A stretch of DNA of 51,808 bases from Vagococcus silagei (GCF_004795745.1 NZ_SDGV01000012.1:1-51808), one strand, 5' to 3'. Positions 24,637-36,835 are shown, counted from the first letter of the stretch. A program made the numbers and translations. Notes: a model not told the origin generated them from the letters alone.

Positions 24637-24663
24637 GGAGTATGACTATTTTTGTCACACTCC
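24637..24663 (-). terminator. Probable weak terminator after ecfT
   Basis: GGAGTGTGAC and GTCATACTCC (10 pairs, one G-U) around a 7-nt loop, followed on the minus strand by TTTAATTA. The short T run suggests partial read-through into truA. Confidence 0.5.
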
Positions 24664-24679
24664 CTTATTTATTTCATCT

Positions 24680-25474
24680 TTAATTTCTAACCCACATTAA
24701 CAAGGCTGTTAAAACAACCATGCTCACAATGATCAGTGTATCTTTAAGTGTCCAACGTAAAACACGATACTTACTCCGCCCTTCACCGCCACGATAACCT
24801 CTTGCTTCCATTGCAAGTGCCAAGTCTTCAGCACGGTCAAATGCACTAACAAAAAGTGGAATTAACAGCGGTACAATAGCTTTCATCTTTTGCATTAAAT
24901 TGCCTTCATTAAAATCAACACCACGCGCACGTTGCGCATTCATAATTTTTTCTGTTTCATCCATTAATGTTGGTACGAATCTAAGTGCAATCGAAAGCAT
25001 CATTGATGTTTCATGAGCTGGGAACTTAACCGCCTTTAATGGTCTTAACAGATACTCAATCGCATCTGATAAAGATAATGGCGCTGTGGTTAGTGTTAAT
25101 AGCGTCGACATCAGAATAATTAAGACAAAGCGGAAAAAGATATATGCACCGTTAACTAAACCAAATTCACTAACTGTTAAAAAGCCTAGTTTAAAATAGA
25201 CTTCGCCACCTGTTGTAAAAAGTATTTGTAGAGAAACAGTAAACAGGATTAACCAAATTAATGGTTTCACCCCTTTGATGAAAAAGCCTAAATTTATTTT
25301 AGATGCTAGAATCGCTGCTAAAACAAATAAAAACATGACACCAAAAGAGACAAAGTTATTACAAAAGAAGATAATAATAATAAAGTAAAAACTCGTAAGT
25401 AATTTTGCACGTGGATCCAAACGATGAACGAATGAATCTCCCGGGATAAAACGACCTAATAAAAGTTTATTCAT
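24680..25474 (-). CDS. ecfT: Energy-coupling factor transporter transmembrane protein EcfT
   Basis: 264 residues with about five or six membrane segments and the two EcfT coupling-helix motifs carrying Ala-Arg-Gly ([11 protein letters not shown] and AMEARGYRG). EcfT connects the ATPases EcfA1/A2 to interchangeable substrate-binding S components for vitamins and related micronutrients. Its start overlaps the end of ecfA2 by 8 nt, so the three genes form one operon. No S component is in the window, as usual for a shared module. Confidence 0.97.
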   Translation of the reverse strand: MNKLLLGRFIPGDSFVHRLDPRAKLLTSFYFIIIIFFCNNFVSFGVMFLFVLAAILASKINLGFFIKGVKPLIWLILFTVSLQILFTTGGEVYFKLGFLTVSEFGLVNGAYIFFRFVLIILMSTLLTLTTAPLSLSDAIEYLLRPLKAVKFPAHETSMMLSIALRFVPTLMDETEKIMNAQRARGVDFNEGNLMQKMKAIVPLLIPLFVSAFDRAEDLALAMEARGYRGGEGRSKYRVLRWTLKDTLIIVSMVVLTALLMWVRN

Positions 25475-26345
25475 GCTTTTTTAGATCCCCCTTTATGTTT
25501 GCCGTCAACTCATCAGCAAGCTCTGCCACCGTCAAAGGCAATTGCGAAAACTGAACACCTTCGTCCATCAAGCGGAAGGCAAATTCAGTTGCACTCGGTA
25601 CACCCAACTGTTTTTCTTTTAGCCACGCATAATCACTAAAAATCTCACGCGGATGGCCATCTTTTTGAATCTTACCTTTTTCTAAAACAATCATATAATC
25701 AGCATACTCTGCCACATCATCCATTAGATGCGTCACAAGAATAATACTCAAGCCCTTATCTTTATGCAGACGATAAAACATATCCATCATTTCTTTACGA
25801 CCTTTAGGATCTAGACCTGCTGTTGGCTCGTCCAAGATAATAACTTCTGGTTCCATCGCTAAAACACCAGCAATTGCCACTCGACGCATTTGTCCTCCAG
25901 ATAAATCAAAAGGTGAACGGTCTAAATAAGACGCATCTAAGCCTACTAATTCGATCATTTCAGCTGCTAAACGAGTTGCCTCTTCTTCTGAAACGCCGAA
26001 ATTTTTTGGTCCAAAAGCAATATCCTTGGCAACTGTCTCTTCAAACAATTGTGACTCAGGAAATTGAAAAACAATCCCAACTTTTTTACGCAATGGTTTT
26101 AAATTTTTATTCGTTGTTTCAGGTGTAATTTCACGATTCCCCAATATCACACGACCACTCGTTGGTTTCAACAACGCATTTAAATGTTGTAAGAGCGTTG
26201 ATTTCCCACTACCAGTATGCCCAACAATTGCTGTATAACTATGACTAGGAATTTCTAAATTAATATCAAATAAAACCCGTTGCTCAAATGGTGTTTTAGG
26301 TTGGTAAGTGAAATTTACTTCTTCAAACCGGATGTCCATAGCCAT
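25467..26345 (-). CDS. ecfA2: Energy-coupling factor ATPase EcfA2
   Basis: 292 residues. Walker [10 protein letters not shown], signature [13 protein letters not shown], Walker [13 protein letters not shown], switch His in LVTHLMDD. It pairs with EcfA1 to drive EcfT-based uptake. It overlaps ecfA1 by 31 nt and ecfT by 8 nt. Two ATGs (26345 and 26339) are possible; AAAGG precedes both and the first is used here. Confidence 0.97.
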   Translation of the reverse strand: MAMDIRFEEVNFTYQPKTPFEQRVLFDINLEIPSHSYTAIVGHTGSGKSTLLQHLNALLKPTSGRVILGNREITPETTNKNLKPLRKKVGIVFQFPESQLFEETVAKDIAFGPKNFGVSEEEATRLAAEMIELVGLDASYLDRSPFDLSGGQMRRVAIAGVLAMEPEVIILDEPTAGLDPKGRKEMMDMFYRLHKDKGLSIILVTHLMDDVAEYADYMIVLEKGKIQKDGHPREIFSDYAWLKEKQLGVPSATEFAFRLMDEGVQFSQLPLTVAELADELTANIKGDLKKHE

Positions 26346-27154
26346 TCCACCAACCTTTCTTCCGTCAGATATTCTTGCGGTACTTCAATCTCACGATCTT
26401 CTAACGCCGCTTTTAATTTTTCTGGAAACGGAATATCTAAACCTTGCTCAACAAGCTCACGGTTACCCGAAAAAATTTCTTCTGGTGTCCCTTGAGCAAC
26501 TAATTGTCCTGAATTCATCACTAAGACACGATTAGCAAAAGCCGCTTCATCGATGTCGTGCGTAATTGAAATCACCGTTAGATTCGATTCATCTTTAATT
26601 TTCTTAATCGTTTGAATCACTTCTGCTCGTCCTTCTGGATCAAGCATTGAAGTCGCTTCATCTAGGATAATGACATCAGGACGTAATGCTACCACGCCTG
26701 CTATCGCAACCCGTTGTTTTTGGCCTCCTGACAACATTGAAGGCTCTCTTAAAGTAAATTCTGACATGCGTACGCGTTCAAGAGCATCTTTCACACGCAC
26801 TAACATTTCCTCGCGTGGAATACCTTGATTTTCTAAGCCAAAAGCCACGTCATCTTCAACAGTTGATCCCACAAATTGATTATCTGGATTCTGAAAGACC
26901 ATGCCAATCATTTTTCGCATATCCCACAGATTCTCTTCTGTTAATTTTTCGCCATTAATCAAAATTTCGCCTGCTGTTGGACGAATTAGACCATTAATTG
27001 TTTTGGCTAACGTTGACTTCCCCGAACCATTATGACCAATTAAAGCGACCCATTCCCCAGGGTTGATCGATAATGATACATTGTCTAATGCTTTTTTATC
27101 ATCTTCATGATAGTTAAATGTAATCTCTTTTAATTCAATTTGAGGATGACTCAT
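26315..27154 (-). CDS. ecfA1: Energy-coupling factor ATPase EcfA1
   Basis: 279 residues. Walker [10 protein letters not shown], signature [13 protein letters not shown], Walker [12 protein letters not shown], and SITHDIDEA. Glu in the DEA box marks it as a catalytic site partner in the EcfA1-EcfA2 dimer. The ATG at 27154 follows GGGAG by 7 nt; the open frame to 27385 runs through the RNA structure after rplQ and is not coding. First gene of the ecfA1-ecfA2-ecfT operon. Confidence 0.97.
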   Translation of the reverse strand: MSHPQIELKEITFNYHEDDKKALDNVSLSINPGEWVALIGHNGSGKSTLAKTINGLIRPTAGEILINGEKLTEENLWDMRKMIGMVFQNPDNQFVGSTVEDDVAFGLENQGIPREEMLVRVKDALERVRMSEFTLREPSMLSGGQKQRVAIAGVVALRPDVIILDEATSMLDPEGRAEVIQTIKKIKDESNLTVISITHDIDEAAFANRVLVMNSGQLVAQGTPEEIFSGNRELVEQGLDIPFPEKLKAALEDREIEVPQEYLTEERLVEWLWTSGLKK

Positions 27155-27287
27155 CAGATATCTCCCTTTTCTATATAAATTAAAAAGCTTCTTTCTACCT
27201 TTTACTAACAGTACAGTAAAAAGCACAAAAAAACGAATAATTGTGTTTATGATCGTCAAAATACGTGAAACGGTTCCAATTTTGGGT

Positions 27288-27418
27288 AAAAAAAAGCACT
27301 TTATATGATGAGAGCGTACCCCCCGAAACGAATTTCGGAGGGCAAGCACCGAGCTAGACTCGGAGTAAGAATACTCCAACATCATAACACTCTAAAAGAA
27401 TCATCTATAAAGTGATGC
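27288..27418 (-). ncRNA. L17 downstream element-like structured RNA ending in a terminator
   Basis: On the minus strand, GCATCACTTTATAGATGA (27401-27418) pairs with TCATC-ATATAAAGTGC (27296-27311) in a 14-bp stem with one bulge. Inside are three hairpins: GGAGTA/TACTCC, CCGAG/CTCGG and CCTCCGAAA-TTCG-TTTCGGGGG. Eight T follow the closing stem. The place, right after rplQ, and the multi-branch fold fit the L17 downstream element described in lactic acid bacteria and Listeria. It should terminate or tune the alpha operon before ecfA1. Confidence 0.75.
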
Positions 27419-27430
27419 ATAACAAATATA

Positions 27431-27817
27431 TTATACTAATTCAATGATAACCATTGGTGCAGCGTCTCCACGGCGTTGTCCTTTTTTAAGGATGCGTGTA
27501 TAACCACCTTGACGGTCTGCATAACGAGGTCCTAAATCATTAAATAATTTTTGTAAAGCTGTTTCTTGAACGATAGTTTCTTGGTCATCAGCTAAGTGTG
27601 CTTCTAAAACTTCGTCACGAACGAATGATGCCGCTTGACGACGAGCATGAAGATCTCCGCGTTTACCTAAAGTAATCATTTTTTCAGTTGTTGAACGAAT
27701 TTCTTTAGCACGAGCTTCTGTAGTCTCAATGCGTTCATTAATAATTAAGTCAGTCGTTAAATCACGAAGTAAAGCTTTTCTTTGGCTACTTGTGCGACCT
27801 AATTTACGATAACTCAC
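27431..27817 (-). CDS. rplQ: Ribosomal protein L17
   Basis: 128 residues, full length ([25 protein letters not shown]-terminal [23 protein letters not shown]). L17 lies near the exit of the 50S tunnel. It is the last gene of the alpha operon after rpoA, and the structured L17DE-like RNA begins 13 nt beyond its stop, so its mRNA 3' end is likely defined by that structure. Confidence 0.98.
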   Translation of the reverse strand: MSYRKLGRTSSQRKALLRDLTTDLIINERIETTEARAKEIRSTTEKMITLGKRGDLHARRQAASFVRDEVLEAHLADDQETIVQETALQKLFNDLGPRYADRQGGYTRILKKGQRRGDAAPMVIIELV

Positions 27818-27849
27818 GTCGTATTTCCTCCTTTAATCGATGTTAATGA

Positions 27850-28788
27850 CTAGTCGTCTTGGCGTAATCCTAAGCCTAAATCACCTAGTTTAGCTTTCAC
27901 TTCTTCTAGAGATTTACGTCCTAAGTTACGGACTTTAATCATTTCCGCTTCAGATTTATTTGTTAATTCTTGTAACGTGTTGATACCAGCACGTTTCAAG
28001 CAGTTGTATGAACGTACAGATAAATCTAATTCTTCGATAGTTGTTTCCAACATTTTTTCTTTTTGTGTTTCTTCTTTTTCGATCATAATTTCAGCATTCT
28101 TAGCTTCGTCCGTAAGGTTAACGAAAATATCTAAGTGCTCAGTCAAGATTTTTGCTGCTAAACTAATAGCTTCTTGTGGAGCGATAGATCCATCTGTCCA
28201 AACATCTAAAGTTAATTTGTCAAAATCATCACGACGACCCACACGTGTGTTTTCTACTTGATAGTTCACACGACTCACTGGAGTGTAGATAGAATCTACC
28301 GGTAACACACCAATTGGCATATCTTCCGATTTGTTTTCGTCTGCTTGAACATACCCACGGCCAGGTTTAACCATAAGGCTTGCACGGAATGTTGCTCCTT
28401 CAGCTACACTACAAATGAATAAATCTTTATTCATAATTTCAACATCACTATCAGTCAATATGTCGCCTGCTGTTACTTCAGCTGGGCCAGTGATATCGAT
28501 TTCTAATGTTTTCTCTTCTTCCGCGAAAAGTTTTAATGCTAAGCCTTTAATATTTAAAATGACTTGCGTTACATCTTCACGTACTCCAGGAATTGTTGAA
28601 AATTCATGTAAAACACCTTCAATTTGTAGATTAGTGATTGCAGCACCTGGAAGAGATGACAATAAGATACGGCGTAAAGAATTTCCTAAAGTTGTTCCGT
28701 AACCTCTTTCTAGAGGCTCGATTACGAACTTACCATAGTCTCTATCTTCATCAATTTTTGTGATTCTTGGTTTCTCAAATTCAATCAT
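27850..28788 (-). CDS. rpoA: RNA polymerase alpha subunit
   Basis: 312 residues. N-terminal assembly domain (about 1-228, with [21 protein letters not shown]) and C-terminal domain (about 245-312, [22 protein letters not shown]...[14 protein letters not shown]) joined by a Glu/Lys-rich linker. The dimer nucleates polymerase assembly; the C-terminal domain contacts UP elements and activators. Usual place between rpsK and rplQ. Confidence 0.99.
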   Translation of the reverse strand: MIEFEKPRITKIDEDRDYGKFVIEPLERGYGTTLGNSLRRILLSSLPGAAITNLQIEGVLHEFSTIPGVREDVTQVILNIKGLALKLFAEEEKTLEIDITGPAEVTAGDILTDSDVEIMNKDLFICSVAEGATFRASLMVKPGRGYVQADENKSEDMPIGVLPVDSIYTPVSRVNYQVENTRVGRRDDFDKLTLDVWTDGSIAPQEAISLAAKILTEHLDIFVNLTDEAKNAEIMIEKEETQKEKMLETTIEELDLSVRSYNCLKRAGINTLQELTNKSEAEMIKVRNLGRKSLEEVKAKLGDLGLGLRQDD

Positions 28789-28867
28789 TCTTATCTATAC
28801 CCCTTTCAAAACGAAAAGTGTCCTGTTCAATGTCGCTAAAAGTCCTAACAAAGGAATGATTCTCTCA

Positions 28868-29257
28868 TTAAACACGACGGCGTTTTGGAGGGCGGCATCC
28901 ATTGTGAGGAACTGGAGTAACGTCACGAATTGCTGTCACTTCTAATCCTGTTGCTTGTAATGAACGAATAGCTGCTTCACGACCTGAACCAGGTCCTTTA
29001 ACAGTTACGTCAACAGTTTTTAAACCGTGTTCCATTGCTGCTTTAGCTGCAGTTTCTGCTGCCATTTGAGCCGCAAATGGTGTTGATTTTTTACTACCTC
29101 TGAATCCCAATGCACCTGCTGATGACCAAGAAATAGCATTTCCATGTACATCTGTTAGCATCACAATTGTATTATTGAATGTAGAGTGGATATGTGCCAC
29201 ACCTGCTTCAATATTTTTTTTCACTCGACGTTTTCTAGTAACTTTTTTTGCTACCAT
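28868..29257 (-). CDS. rpsK: Ribosomal protein S11
   Basis: 129 residues with the conserved [16 protein letters not shown] and the basic end [11 protein letters not shown]11 sits on the 30S platform next to the E site and mRNA exit. It follows rpsM by 28 nt in the alpha operon. Confidence 0.98.
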   Translation of the reverse strand: MVAKKVTRKRRVKKNIEAGVAHIHSTFNNTIVMLTDVHGNAISWSSAGALGFRGSKKSTPFAAQMAAETAAKAAMEHGLKTVDVTVKGPGSGREAAIRSLQATGLEVTAIRDVTPVPHNGCRPPKRRRV

Positions 29258-29285
29258 GAAGCTTTAAACCTCCTTCACTCTAATC

Positions 29286-29651
29286 TTATTTTTTCTTGCC
29301 AGCGATAGAACGAGCTGGTCCTTTTCTAGTACGTGCATTATTTTTCGTGTTTTGTCCACGAGTTGGTAATCCACGACGGTGACGCATACCTCTGTATGAA
29401 CCAATTTCCATCAAACGTTTGATGTTTAAGTTCACTTCACGACGTAAGTCACCTTCAATTTTTAATGAGTCAACTGCTGCACGGATCGCGTCAGTTTGCT
29501 CATTTGTTAAATCGCGCACGCGAATTTCTTCAGAAACGCCTGCTTCTTTTAAAACTTTTTGTGCTGTGTTTTTTCCGATACCATAAATGTATGTAAGAGA
29601 AATTACAACACGTTTATCACGAGGGATATCTACACCTGCAATACGAGCCAT
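29286..29651 (-). CDS. rpsM: Ribosomal protein S13
   Basis: 121 residues ([27 protein letters not shown]-terminal [19 protein letters not shown]). S13 is in the 30S head, forms bridges to the 50S and its tail contacts P-site tRNA. It lies between rpmJ and rpsK. Confidence 0.98.
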   Translation of the reverse strand: MARIAGVDIPRDKRVVISLTYIYGIGKNTAQKVLKEAGVSEEIRVRDLTNEQTDAIRAAVDSLKIEGDLRREVNLNIKRLMEIGSYRGMRHRRGLPTRGQNTKNNARTRKGPARSIAGKKK

Positions 29652-29668
29652 TATTCGTTAACCTCCTT

Positions 29669-29800
<132 letters not shown>

Positions 29801-29813
29801 TTACGGAGTACAA

Positions 29814-30032
29814 TTATTTAAAGCGATAAGTAATACGGCCACGTGTTAAGTCATACGGAGATAACTCAACCGTTACCTTGTCGCCAGGTAAAATACGAAT
29901 GTAATGCATTCTGATCTTTCCTGAAACGTGTGCCAAGATAACATGCCCATTTTCTAATTCAACTTTAAACATTGCATTCGGCAAAGTTTCGACGACTGTA
30001 CCTTCGATTTCAATCATTTCTTCTTTCGCCAC
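29814..30032 (-). CDS. infA: Translation initiation factor IF-1
   Basis: 72 residues, a single S1-type OB fold ([35 protein letters not shown]...RGRITYRFK). IF-1 occupies the 30S A site during initiation. First gene after a 200-nt gap from adk that contains promoter sequences, so it heads an infA-rpmJ-rpsM-rpsK-rpoA-rplQ transcript. Confidence 0.98.
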   Translation of the reverse strand: MAKEEMIEIEGTVVETLPNAMFKVELENGHVILAHVSGKIRMHYIRILPGDKVTVELSPYDLTRGRITYRFK

Positions 30033-30121
30033 AACTAGTACCTCCTTAATAACATTGTTTTAAATTTGACATGCTGACAAACTGAACAATAGAATTCACA
30101 CTTCTTTTTTTCAACTTGACT

Positions 30122-30193
30122 ATTATACCATAATAAATCAAGAATCAAAAGTTGACTCATGGGATTTTAACATATATTAAAATTATAAGTCAA
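30122..30193 (-). promoter_or_regulatory. Tandem promoters ahead of infA
   Basis: Upstream promoter: TTGACT (30188-30193), 18-nt spacer, TAAAAT (30164-30169). Downstream promoter: extended -10 TGGTATAAT (30122-30130) with a TTGATT (30143-30148) at a short 15-nt spacing. Both read into infA. They would let the alpha operon be expressed apart from the spc operon. Confidence 0.65.
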
Positions 30194-30236
30194 GCAAAAA
30201 GGTGACTCGCTGAATGTTAGATAGCTAAAATGTGGC

Positions 30237-30902
<666 letters not shown>

Positions 30903-30946
30903 TTAAGTTCGAGAAAAGTGCTGAGGCATAACCTCAACACGCACTC

Positions 30947-32245
30947 TTACTCTCTGATAAAACCAGTGTACTGACGTTTTAATAGTAGTCCTTCAAGCTG
31001 CTTGTTAGTTTCAAGAGCCACACTAATGACAATCAGCAAACTTGTACCACCTAAACCGATTGATTGTGGTAAATTCCACAAGTTTTGAGCTAAGATTGGT
31101 AAAATTGCCACTAATCCTAAGAAGACTGATCCAACTGTACTTAATCTCATTAATAATTTAGAGATGTAAGTTTCAGTCGGTTTACCAGGTCGTACACTTG
31201 GGATATAGCTTCCTTGCTTCTGCAAATTCTCAGCTACTTTTTCAGGGTTAACCTGAACAAATGCATAGAAGAATGTAAAAGCAACAATCAGAATCGTATA
31301 GACAATCCCACCTGGAATCGTTTGATAACTAAAAATAGTCATCAGAACTTCGTACCAGCCTTTACCACCTTGAGTAGCGGATAAAGCGCTTAGTATCATT
31401 TGAGGTGTTGCAATCAGTGAACTTGCAAAGATTACTGGGATAACCCCAGCAGCATTTACTTTTAATGGTAAATAACTACTTTGCGGTGCACCTGCAACAC
31501 GTTTTGTATATTGAATTGGGATTTTTCTTTCTGCTTGTTGCACGTAAGTAACGAGTGTTACTACGGCAATAACTGCTACGACTAAGAGTAATAACAATGC
31601 GACAGATTTAAAAATATGTCCTGCTTCAACATTGACGAATAATTTTTCATAGATTTCTCTAACGCTTGTAGGGAAACGAGCAACGATACCTGCAAAGATA
31701 ATCATTGAAACACCGTTACCAATTCCACGTTCCGAAATTTGTTCACCCATCCAGGTAACAAGCATCGTACCAGCTGTTAGTATTAATCCGATAGTAAAGT
31801 AAGTATATGCACTTGGCGATTTAACGAACCCTGCTTGGGTATATTGGTTAAATCCGGCTGTAATCCCTATAGATTGTGCAAACCCAATTACTAGTGCTAA
31901 ATAGCGAGTCGCTTGGTTCAACTTACGTCGACCAACTTCTCCTTGTTTCGACCATTCTACAAATTTTGGAACGATGTCCATTTGTAATAACTGTATGATG
32001 ATTGATGCGGTAATGTATGGAGAAACACCCATTGCGAACAGTGAGAAGTTTTCCATGGCGTTCCCACTAACTGTATTAAACATCGTTACAAGTGCAAGAT
32101 CATTTAATCCAATTAATGCTTTTGCATCTACACCCGGTACAGTGATATGAGCCCCAACCCTAAACGCGAAGAGAATGAAAAGAGTAAAGAAGATCTTACT
32201 ACGGATTTCCTTTACTTTAAACGAATCCTTCAACAGTTTAAACAT
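30947..32245 (-). CDS. secY: Protein translocase subunit SecY
   Basis: 432 residues with ten membrane helices, plug region after the first helix (GAHITVPGVDAKAL) and the cytoplasmic loop QQAERKIPIQYTKRVAG. It forms the protein-conducting channel with SecE and SecG. Its ATG overlaps the rplO stop (TAATG), so the two are translationally coupled. Confidence 0.98.
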   Translation of the reverse strand: MFKLLKDSFKVKEIRSKIFFTLFILFAFRVGAHITVPGVDAKALIGLNDLALVTMFNTVSGNAMENFSLFAMGVSPYITASIIIQLLQMDIVPKFVEWSKQGEVGRRKLNQATRYLALVIGFAQSIGITAGFNQYTQAGFVKSPSAYTYFTIGLILTAGTMLVTWMGEQISERGIGNGVSMIIFAGIVARFPTSVREIYEKLFVNVEAGHIFKSVALLLLLVVAVIAVVTLVTYVQQAERKIPIQYTKRVAGAPQSSYLPLKVNAAGVIPVIFASSLIATPQMILSALSATQGGKGWYEVLMTIFSYQTIPGGIVYTILIVAFTFFYAFVQVNPEKVAENLQKQGSYIPSVRPGKPTETYISKLLMRLSTVGSVFLGLVAILPILAQNLWNLPQSIGLGGTSLLIVISVALETNKQLEGLLLKRQYTGFIRE

Positions 32246-32685
32246 TAGATCACCTCTATTGTACCACCAGCTGCTTCAATGGCAGATTGAGCGGATTTAG
32301 AGAATTTTGCTGCTTTAACAGTAAGTTTTTTAGATAATTCCCCGTTACCTAATACCTTGATTCCTGATTTAGCATCTTTAACGATTCCTGCTTCCATCAA
32401 GATTGTCGGTGTTACTTCTGCTCCGTCTTCGAAACGGTTTAATACGTCAAGATTAACAACAGCATAATCTTTACGGTTGATATTAGTAAATCCACGTTTT
32501 GGTAAACGTCGGAATAAAGGTGTTTGACCCCCTTCAAATCCTAAACGTACGCCACCACCTGAACGTGATTTTTGACCTTTTTGACCACGACCTGATGTTT
32601 TACCATTTCCAGATGATGATCCACGACCCACACGGTTACGTACTTGTCTTGATCCTTCTGCCGGCTTTAACTCATGAAGTTTCAT
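32245..32685 (-). CDS. rplO: Ribosomal protein L15
   Basis: 146 residues with the glycine/arginine-rich N-terminus ([26 protein letters not shown] reads as such in part) that threads through 23S rRNA and a compact C-terminal domain. Late 50S assembly protein. Overlaps secY by one base. Confidence 0.98.
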   Translation of the reverse strand: MKLHELKPAEGSRQVRNRVGRGSSSGNGKTSGRGQKGQKSRSGGGVRLGFEGGQTPLFRRLPKRGFTNINRKDYAVVNLDVLNRFEDGAEVTPTILMEAGIVKDAKSGIKVLGNGELSKKLTVKAAKFSKSAQSAIEAAGGTIEVI

Positions 32686-32724
32686 TAACTCGGCACCTCC
32701 TTAAAGTAGTTTGTTGAAATTTAA

Positions 32725-32904
32725 TTAAATTTCTTCTACGTCCACTAAATGTGACACAGTGTTAACCATACCTTTGATTGCTTCATTGTTTGGTTTAACA
32801 ACAGTTGAATTAGTTTTTTTCAAACCTAATGCTTTGACTGTATCACGTTGGTTTTGGGGACGTCCAATGATACTACGTTTTAACGTAATTTTTAATTCGC
32901 TCAT
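32725..32904 (-). CDS. rpmD: Ribosomal protein L30
   Basis: 59 residues ([19 protein letters not shown]; end SHLVDVEEI). Small two-stranded protein that packs on 23S rRNA near 5S. Located between rpsE and rplO as in all Firmicutes; start at 32904 follows AGGAGG. Confidence 0.97.
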   Translation of the reverse strand: MSELKITLKRSIIGRPQNQRDTVKALGLKKTNSTVVKPNNEAIKGMVNTVSHLVDVEEI

Positions 32905-32915
32905 TTTTAGTCCTC

Positions 32916-33416
32916 CTATCCGATTAATTCTTCAACAGAAAGGCCTCTTAACGCGGCAACTTCTTCTGCTCTCTTCAATCTGCTTAATCCTTCAATCGTT
33001 GCGCGAACAACGTTTACAGGTGTATTTGAACCTAAAGATTTACTTGTGATATCTGAAATACCAGCTAACTCAAGGACGGCACGAACTGGTCCACCAGCTG
33101 CAACCCCAGAACCGGCAAGTGCAGGTTTCATTAAAATACGTCCACCACAGAATGAACCAATCACTTCGTGAGGAATAGTTGAACCTACCATTGGTACTTC
33201 AATTAAGTTTTTCTTAGCATCTTCTACTGCTTTACGAATAGCTTCTGGTACTTCTTGTGCTTTACCTGTACCAAATCCAACATGACCATTTCTGTCACCA
33301 ACTACTACTAAAGCTGCGAAACGTAAACGACGTCCACCTTTAACAACTTTAGATACGCGGTTGATAGCAACGACGCGGTCTTCTAAGTCGAATTGTCTAG
33401 CATCAATATTAACCAT
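32916..33416 (-). CDS. rpsE: Ribosomal protein S5
   Basis: 166 residues: double-stranded RNA-binding-like N-terminal domain ([20 protein letters not shown], the loop where spectinomycin-resistance changes occur) and a C-terminal alpha/beta domain. S5 shapes decoding fidelity at the back of the 30S. The loop looks wild type. Confidence 0.98.
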   Translation of the reverse strand: MVNIDARQFDLEDRVVAINRVSKVVKGGRRLRFAALVVVGDRNGHVGFGTGKAQEVPEAIRKAVEDAKKNLIEVPMVGSTIPHEVIGSFCGGRILMKPALAGSGVAAGGPVRAVLELAGISDITSKSLGSNTPVNVVRATIEGLSRLKRAEEVAALRGLSVEELIG

Positions 33417-33436
33417 GAATGGTGTTCCTCCTTCTA

Positions 33437-33793
33437 TTAAAATTCTAGTCCATTTTCGCGTGCTGCTTGTGCTAATGCTTCAACACGGCCATGGTAAAGG
33501 TATCCACCACGGTCAAAGACTACTGCTTTAATACCTTTTTCGTTTGCTCTTTTTGCAACTGCTGCGCCTACGGCTTTAGCTGCTGCTGTTTTATCTTCTG
33601 CTGTAAATTCTTTCTCTACAGTAGAGGCACTTGCTAGCGTCACACCCGCTACGTCATCAATAATTTGAGCGTAGATGTTTTTGTTAGAACGAAAAACGTT
33701 CAAGCGTGGGCACTCAGCAGTACCAGAGATTTTGTTACGTACGCGACGATGTCTCTTTTGACGCGTTTTGTTTTTATCTGGTTTTGTAATCAC
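33437..33793 (-). CDS. rplR: Ribosomal protein L18
   Basis: 118 residues starting at GTG 33793 ([16 protein letters not shown]). AGAGGTGA lies 5 nt upstream and includes an earlier in-frame GTG at 33802, which is therefore unlikely to be the start. L18 with L5 binds 5S rRNA into the central protuberance. Conserved end [15 protein letters not shown]. Confidence 0.96.
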   Translation of the reverse strand: MITKPDKNKTRQKRHRRVRNKISGTAECPRLNVFRSNKNIYAQIIDDVAGVTLASASTVEKEFTAEDKTAAAKAVGAAVAKRANEKGIKAVVFDRGGYLYHGRVEALAQAARENGLEF

Positions 33794-33812
33794 AACGGTC
33801 ACCTCTTATTTA

Positions 33813-34349
33813 TTATTTACCTGTTTTACCTTCTTTACGTCTTACATATTCACCAACATAGCGAATACCTTTACCTTTATAAGGTTCTGGAGGACGTACG
33901 CCACGAATGTTAGCTGCTAATTCACCAACAACTTCTTTGTTAGCACCTTTAACAATAACAGATGTGTTAGAAGGAACTTCAACTGTAATACCTTCTGGAG
34001 CTTCGAATTCAACTGGATGAGAGTATCCAACGTTCAATACAAGTTTTTTGCCTTGTAATTGAGCACGGTATCCAACCCCGATTAATTCTAGAGCTTTTTC
34101 AAAACCTTCACTAACACCAACAACCATGTTGTTTAAGTTAGCACGCATTGTTCCATGCAAAGTTTTGTTTTCTTTACTATCGTCTGGACGAGTTAATGTC
34201 ACTACGCCTTCTTCGATGTTTAATGTAATATTAGATGAAAACTCACGAGTTAATTCATCTTTAGGTCCTTTAACTGTAACTGTTGTTCCGTTTTGTGTTA
34301 CTGTAACACCTGCAGGAATAACAACTGGTTTATTACCAATACGACTCAC
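33813..34349 (-). CDS. rplF: Ribosomal protein L6
   Basis: 178 residues, two repeated alpha/beta domains, ending [23 protein letters not shown]6 lies by the factor-binding site near the sarcin-ricin loop of 23S rRNA. It follows rpsH by 28 nt. Confidence 0.98.
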   Translation of the reverse strand: MSRIGNKPVVIPAGVTVTQNGTTVTVKGPKDELTREFSSNITLNIEEGVVTLTRPDDSKENKTLHGTMRANLNNMVVGVSEGFEKALELIGVGYRAQLQGKKLVLNVGYSHPVEFEAPEGITVEVPSNTSVIVKGANKEVVGELAANIRGVRPPEPYKGKGIRYVGEYVRRKEGKTGK

Positions 34350-34377
34350 TCTAGGACACCTCCTTGATCTTTAATTT

Positions 34378-34776
34378 TTACCAAACGTATGCTAATACTT
34401 CTCCACCGATGTTACGTTCTCTAGCTTCTTTGTCAGTTAAGACACCTTCTGAAGTTGAGATAATAGCGATACCTAAACCGTTAAGTACTTTTGGTACTTC
34501 GTCAGCTTTAACATATGCACGTAAACCTGGTTTTGAGATACGTTTTAAGTTAGTAATAACACGTTCGTTATCTTTACCGTATTTTAAGAATACACGAATG
34601 ATGCCTTGTTTGTCATCTTCGATGGTTTCTACTTCACGCACAAAACCTTCACGTTCTAAGATTTTAGCGATTTCTAGTTTAATTTTAGATGCAGGTACTT
34701 CTAATGAATCATGTCTCACGATATTCGCGTTACGGATACGAGTTAGAAAGTCTGCAATTGGATCTGTCATAACCAT
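34378..34776 (-). CDS. rpsH: Ribosomal protein S8
   Basis: 132 residues ([16 protein letters not shown]; end [20 protein letters not shown]). Primary 16S-binding protein of the central domain; in E. coli it is the spc operon repressor. Start taken at 34776 (MVMTDPIAD); the ATG two codons later is also possible. Confidence 0.97.
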   Translation of the reverse strand: MVMTDPIADFLTRIRNANIVRHDSLEVPASKIKLEIAKILEREGFVREVETIEDDKQGIIRVFLKYGKDNERVITNLKRISKPGLRAYVKADEVPKVLNGLGIAIISTSEGVLTDKEARERNIGGEVLAYVW

Positions 34777-34809
34777 TGAAACATTTACCTCCTTTAGCGG
34801 TTTACTTTT

Positions 34810-34995
34810 TTACCAACTTGCTTTCTTCACGCCGGGAATTTGTCCTTTATAGGCAAGTTCACGGAAGCAAATACGACAAAGTTTAAATTTACGATAAACT
34901 GAATGTGGACGTCCACAGCGTTCACAACGTGTGTACTCTTGTACTGCAAATTTTGCAGGACGTTTGTTTTTAGCAATCATTGATTTTTTAGCCAC
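34810..34995 (-). CDS. rpsN: Ribosomal protein S14, zinc-binding short form
   Basis: 61 residues with [20 protein letters not shown], the two CxxC pairs of the zinc (Z-type) S14, which in Firmicutes is the housekeeping copy. It sits in the 30S head near S3 and S10. Normal place between rplE and rpsH. Confidence 0.98.
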   Translation of the reverse strand: MAKKSMIAKNKRPAKFAVQEYTRCERCGRPHSVYRKFKLCRICFRELAYKGQIPGVKKASW

Positions 34996-35013
34996 GTAGT
35001 TCGCCTCCTTTAA

Positions 35014-35553
35014 TTATTTTTGGAATGGCATTCCAAGTTGAGCTAATAATTCACGAGATTCTTCGTCAGTATTAGCAGTTGTTACGATTACAATATCCAT
35101 ACCTCGGACTTTATCAACTAAATCATAGTCAACTTCAGGGAAAATTAATTGTTCTTTAACACCTAAAGTATAATTTCCACGTCCGTCAAATGATTTTTTA
35201 CTAATACCATGGAAGTCACGTACACGTGGTAATGAAACTGTTACTAATTTATCTAAAAATTCGTACATTCTTTCTCCACGTAGAGTAACTTTACATCCGA
35301 TTGGCATACCTTCACGCAAACGGAAACCAGCGATTGATTTCTTAGCTTTAGTAATGATTGGTTTTTGACCAGTGATTAATGCTAATTCTTCAACAGCTTT
35401 GTCTAAGTTTTTAGTATTTGAAACTGCATCGCCCACACCCATGTTGACAACGATCTTTTCAACTTTTGGTGTTTGCATTACAGATGTGTAATTAAATTTT
35501 TCCATCATTGATGGTGTTACTTCTTTAAGATACTTTTCTTTTAGGCGGTTCAT
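35014..35553 (-). CDS. rplE: Ribosomal protein L5
   Basis: 179 residues ([22 protein letters not shown] in pieces; [18 protein letters not shown]; end [15 protein letters not shown]). L5 binds 5S rRNA, contacts P-site tRNA and bridges to S13. Well-formed GGAGG upstream. Confidence 0.98.
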   Translation of the reverse strand: MNRLKEKYLKEVTPSMMEKFNYTSVMQTPKVEKIVVNMGVGDAVSNTKNLDKAVEELALITGQKPIITKAKKSIAGFRLREGMPIGCKVTLRGERMYEFLDKLVTVSLPRVRDFHGISKKSFDGRGNYTLGVKEQLIFPEVDYDLVDKVRGMDIVIVTTANTDEESRELLAQLGMPFQK

Positions 35554-35580
35554 CTAAAAAGGGCCTCCTTCCTAATTTGC

Positions 35581-35892
35581 TTATTTATCTAAAACTTCTC
35601 CAGTTTTTTTGGAAATACGTACTTTCTTGCCATCTACTTCTTTGTATCCAACGCGTGTTGGTTCTCCATTAGATGGATCAATCACCATTACATTAGAAAC
35701 GTGAATCGATGCTTCAGTTTCGATAATTCCTCCTTGAGGAGCTGTTGCGCTAGGTTTTTGGTGTTTTTTCATCATGTTAACACCTTCAACGATTACGCGG
35801 TCATTTTTCGGAAATACTTGTAAAATGATTCCCTCTTTGTTTTTATCTTTACCTGTGATAACTTTTACCTTATCGCCTGTTTTAACGAACAT
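35581..35892 (-). CDS. rplX: Ribosomal protein L24
   Basis: 103 residues starting [21 protein letters not shown], a KOW/SH3-like fold that starts 50S assembly. The ATG at 35892 is preceded by AAAGGAGGTG; the in-frame GTG at 35904 lies within that site and was rejected. Confidence 0.97.
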   Translation of the reverse strand: MFVKTGDKVKVITGKDKNKEGIILQVFPKNDRVIVEGVNMMKKHQKPSATAPQGGIIETEASIHVSNVMVIDPSNGEPTRVGYKEVDGKKVRISKKTGEVLDK

Positions 35893-35926
35893 CTTGTTTC
35901 GCACCTCCTTTAAGCATGAGTATGTA

Positions 35927-36319
<393 letters not shown>

Positions 36320-36350
36320 TCAGCTTATTAACTTTATTGGAAAATTCGAA

Positions 36351-36617
36351 TTAAATAATTACTGCTTCTTCAACAACTTCTAATAGACGGAAGCGTTTTG
36401 TCGCAGATAATGGACGAGTTTCCATGATTTTTACGATGTCTCCCGTTTTAGCAACGTTGTTTTCATCATGAGCTTTATATTTCTTAGAATATTTTACTCT
36501 TTTACCATAAATCTTGTGAGTTTTTTTAGTTTCTACAACAACTGTGATAGTTTTATCCATTTTGTCTGAAACCACACGTCCAGTGTACACTTTACGTTCA
36601 TTTCTCTCTTGAGTCAT
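36351..36617 (-). CDS. rpsQ: Ribosomal protein S17
   Basis: 88 residues, OB fold ([45 protein letters not shown]). Primary 16S-binding protein of the 5' domain. Follows rpmC by 23 nt. Confidence 0.98.
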   Translation of the reverse strand: MTQERNERKVYTGRVVSDKMDKTITVVVETKKTHKIYGKRVKYSKKYKAHDENNVAKTGDIVKIMETRPLSATKRFRLLEVVEEAVII

Positions 36618-36640
36618 CTATATATGGCCTCCTTCCACTA

Positions 36641-36835
36641 TTACTTAGCAGTCTCTTGTTCACGCAAAACAGTTTTGATGCGTGCAATCGATTTGCGAAC
36701 TTTTGAAACTCGAGCTGTGTTTTCTAATTGACCTGTAGCTAATTGGAAACGTAAGTTGAATAATTCTTCTCGATACTCTTTCTCTTTAGCGATCATTTCA
36801 GCAGTGGTTAACTCTCTGATGTCTTTAACCTTCAT
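36641..36835 (-). CDS. rpmC: Ribosomal protein L29
   Basis: 64 residues from [20 protein letters not shown], a helical hairpin at the tunnel exit. The ATG at 36835 lies inside the end of rplP (11-nt overlap), with GGGTGGTGA as binding site; the longer frame to 36859 is not supported. Confidence 0.96.
   Translation of the reverse strand: MKVKDIRELTTAEMIAKEKEYREELFNLRFQLATGQLENTARVSKVRKSIARIKTVLREQETAK

Noticed and set aside
26315-27385. Long reading of ecfA1 extending 77 residues upstream
   Set aside because: The extension translates the structured RNA after rplQ; the ATG at 27154 has a proper binding site and matches the family start.
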